DNA of 64,000 bases from JAPHTQ01 sp050288165 (lineage in GTDB: Bacteria; Pseudomonadota; Gammaproteobacteria; Thiohalomonadales; Thiohalomonadaceae). The notes under the pieces were generated by a model, which saw only the letters and a list, made by a program, of their open reading frames with translations, was not told the origin of the DNA and searched no databases. The stretch is taken from NCBI GenBank assembly GCA_050288165.1, contig JBNKDG010000001.1, positions 1-64,000 on the forward strand, read 5' to 3'. The position numbers and the translations under genes were made by a program. How positions within the stretch are numbered: the first letter of the stretch is position 1; each line of letters begins with the position of its first letter. Positions 62,061-64,000 of the stretch are shown here, piece after piece.

Positions 62061-64000
62061 ATGATCTCGTCGTTACTCAATTTCTTCACCCGAGGCAGGC
62101 AGGGGCTTACTCTGGCATCGCACCTGATCGCTATTGCCTCTGTGTTCGCAGTCATTGTTCTTAACAACTCCCGAAATCCTTTCTTCGAAGCCTTTGAAGC
62201 CAAGAGCTACGACCTGCGTTTTACGCAGTGGCGTGGTGCGGTCAAGCCCAATGAAAAGATCGCCATCATTGCCATTGATGAAAAAAGCATTGCTGAATTG
62301 GGGCGATTTCCCTGGAGCAGGTACGAGTATGTGAATCTACTTGAGCGACTGAGCAAGGTCGGCGCCAAGGCAGTACTTATCGATGCGTTCTTTCCGGAGC
62401 AGGAGAGTGTTGAGGCTGACGGGGCCTTTGCCGCCGCGTTAAAGCGAGCGGGTAATGTAACGTTGTCTGAGGCGTTCACGCTGAAGGATTTGAAGGTTAC
62501 CGGTGTGACGCGCAGCCTGACGCAGATCGAATCCAGCGCTGCCGGCGTAGCACATATCAATCTGTTACCTGAAGAAGATGGCACGATCCGGCGTAATGTA
62601 TTGTTGCTGCAGGATGGTGACACTTTGGTCCCTTCACTCGGTCTGGCTGGGGCCATGGCGGCGCTGGATGTACAGACTTTTCAGGTCGGTCGTTCAGCGG
62701 TGGTGATGGGTGACAGGGAAATTCCGGTAGATGAAAATAATGCCATCTGGATCAACTACGTGGGGCCTTCGCACAGTTTTCCCTACTACTCCTTTACCGA
62801 CGTCGTACATGGCCGAGTCGATGCGGACAAACTGAAGGGCAAGCTGTTGTTTGTCGGTGCTACGGCACTTGGTATCTACGACCTGCGAGTGACACCCTTC
62901 GACAGCAACTCTCCCGGGGTAGAGGTCCACGCTAATGTGGCCGACGACATTATCACGGGCCACTTTATCAACCTCTCGGTTTATGAGTGGTTGCTCGATA
63001 TCTTCTTCATCATTGTGCTCGGTTTCGCCACTTACTATCTGACCCTGCGTCTGCCCTATTACGGGGTCCTCCCCGCCGTTTCCCTGCTGTTGGCGAGCTA
63101 TCTCTGGATTACCTACCTGGCCTTCGTCGCCGGACACTGGCTGAGTATGATCTATCCGTCGATGGCCGCGGTGCTGGCGTTGATGACCGGCGGTGGCTAT
63201 CGCTATCTGGTGCTGGAGCGGTTGGCGCGGGAGATGCGTTCGATGTTCTCCAGTTATCTCTCACCCAAACTGGTGGCGCGACTGGAGCGCGAACCGCAAT
63301 CGGCACGTATCGGCGGTGACAACAAGGAGATCACCGTTGCTTTCACCGATATCCGTGGTTTTACCTCTTTCAGCGAGAAGCACAAACCGCAGGAGGTGGT
63401 GGCGCAGCTTAACGAATACCTCGATGCCATGGTGCAGGTGGTCGATCGCTTCGACGGTACGGTGGATAAGTTCATGGGCGACGGGATCATGGTTTACTGG
63501 GGTGCGCCGCTGCCGCAGACCAATCACGCCAAACTGGCGATGGGTTGCATGCTGGCGATGGAGGAGGCGCTGCAGCAACTTTGTCGCGAGTGGGAAGCGA
63601 CCGGTAAACCATCGTTCGCCCTGCGTGCTGGTGTCGAGTCGGGCGAGGTAGTGGCCGGTAACATCGGTTCACGCAGCAAAAAGATGGAATACACGGTCAT
63701 CGGTGATACGGTGAACATGGCGGCGCGGCTGGAAGGCGCGGCCAAATACTACGGTGTCGAGTTTCTGGTGGGTGAAGGGGTCTATCGTCTCTGTCAGGAC
63801 GATTTCCATTTCCGCGAAATCGACAATATCAGGGTGCTGGGTAAGGAAATTCCGACTACTGTTTATGAACTACTCGCACCTGCCGATGAGGTGTTGCCGC
63901 CGCTGGCAATCCGCTTTGCCGAGGCGCTGGAGATGTACCGTGAGCGGCGCTGGGACCAGGCAGCGCAGCTGTTTGCGGCGATAGTGCAGGAGTTTTCCGG
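62061..64000 (+). CDS. CHASE2-domain adenylate/guanylate cyclase (3' end outside window)
   Basis: At least 646 residues and runs off the right edge. An N-terminal helix (LASHLIAIASVFAVIVL), an extracellular CHASE2 domain (about 40-300, with IAIIAIDEKSIAELGRFPWSR, a hallmark), three membrane helices (about 310-390, LLDIFFIIVLGFATYYL and GVLPAVSLLLASYLW), then a class III cyclase domain (from about 415): VAFTDIRGFTSFSE, FMGDGIMVYWGAP (metal Asp pair), GVESGEVVAGNIG, VIGDTVNMAARLE. It should make cAMP in response to an external signal. Starts at ATG 62061. Confidence 0.94.
   Translation, partial: MISSLLNFFTRGRQGLTLASHLIAIASVFAVIVLNNSRNPFFEAFEAKSYDLRFTQWRGAVKPNEKIAIIAIDEKSIAELGRFPWSRYEYVNLLERLSKVGAKAVLIDAFFPEQESVEADGAFAAALKRAGNVTLSEAFTLKDLKVTGVTRSLTQIESSAAGVAHINLLPEEDGTIRRNVLLLQDGDTLVPSLGLAGAMAALDVQTFQVGRSAVVMGDREIPVDENNAIWINYVGPSHSFPYYSFTDVVHGRVDADKLKGKLLFVGATALGIYDLRVTPFDSNSPGVEVHANVADDIITGHFINLSVYEWLLDIFFIIVLGFATYYLTLRLPYYGVLPAVSLLLASYLWITYLAFVAGHWLSMIYPSMAAVLALMTGGGYRYLVLERLAREMRSMFSSYLSPKLVARLEREPQSARIGGDNKEITVAFTDIRGFTSFSEKHKPQEVVAQLNEYLDAMVQVVDRFDGTVDKFMGDGIMVYWGAPLPQTNHAKLAMGCMLAMEEALQQLCREWEATGKPSFALRAGVESGEVVAGNIGSRSKKMEYTVIGDTVNMAARLEGAAKYYGVEFLVGEGVYRLCQDDFHFREIDNIRVLGKEIPTTVYELLAPADEVLPPLAIRFAEALEMYRERRWDQAAQLFAAIVQEFS

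Noticed and set aside
62207..62656. Antisense open frame in the cyclase gene
   Set aside because: Falls inside the CHASE2 domain coding sequence, which reads through without a stop on the plus strand.

Overview
This is a 64 kb piece of a chromosome from a moderately GC-rich gammaproteobacterium. The evidence is gene content and gene order: lptM-lysA, dapF-DUF484-xerC, slmA/argB/dut/coaBC, radC-rpmB-rpmG and priA-(cytochrome b561)-argS-ftsN all follow gammaproteobacterial arrangements, and the best-recognised proteins resemble gammaproteobacterial families. The peroxiredoxin-glutaredoxin fusion, sucrose-phosphate synthase/sucrose synthase pair and aryl-polyene-type cluster would suit an aquatic or sediment bacterium such as a sulfur oxidiser of the Chromatiales/Thiotrichales type, but nothing in the window proves that lifestyle. 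No rRNA, tRNA, CRISPR array, insertion sequence or prophage was recognised.

Layout. 1-7.7 kb: a truncated TrpB2-type tryptophan synthase beta chain, thiol peroxidase, a small Cys-containing protein coupled to a radical SAM/SPASM enzyme, a ferritin-like protein, a CoA-binding protein, the peroxiredoxin-glutaredoxin fusion divergent from oxyR, and an HdfR-like regulator. 7.8-16 kb: dapF-DUF484-xerC, an orphan FliL-like protein, a PAS/GAF/HD-GYP phosphodiesterase and the Rep helicase. 16.2-21.6 kb: a three-gene sucrose operon (PfkB kinase, SPS with its phosphatase domain, sucrose synthase). 21.7-26.1 kb: comM, ubiK and a nitrogen-control operon (TorF-type porin, glnK, amtB) behind a sigma-54 promoter with NtrC-like sites. 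26.2-36.6 kb: CDGSH protein, FetAB-like exporter, TSUP transporter, slmA, argB, a membrane sensor protein in the slot where relatives carry algC, dut, coaBC, radC, rpmBG and an EAL-HDOD protein. 36.8-43.2 kb: a DnaA-box cluster, then priA, cytochrome b561, argS, ftsN-like and a YugP-type protease whose 3' end is tandemly repeated. 44.1-54.3 kb: a tightly overlapped twelve-gene minus-strand operon for an aryl-polyene-like pigment. 54.4-64 kb: a YdcF protein, a GlcF-like iron-sulfur protein, a small putative metal-binding protein, an AT-rich OLD-family ATPase/TOPRIM gene, an esterase, lptM-lysA-methyltransferase and a truncated CHASE2 adenylate cyclase.

How it fits together. The most striking unit is the polyene operon. 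It holds one carrier protein, ligase, KS/CLF pair, two dehydratases, ketoreductase, MMPL exporter, LolA-like carrier, acyltransferase and glycosyltransferase: the known minimal aryl-polyene enzyme set plus a membrane-export set, without the methyltransferase, thioesterase, second ketosynthase or ammonia lyase of larger clusters. The sucrose operon can both make and cleave sucrose, consistent with osmoprotection or carbon storage. Less expected items are the radical SAM gene pair (possible peptide modification), the stand-alone OLD-like gene beside a dispersed palindromic repeat, and the 125-bp tandem repeat that re-copies a protein C-terminus.
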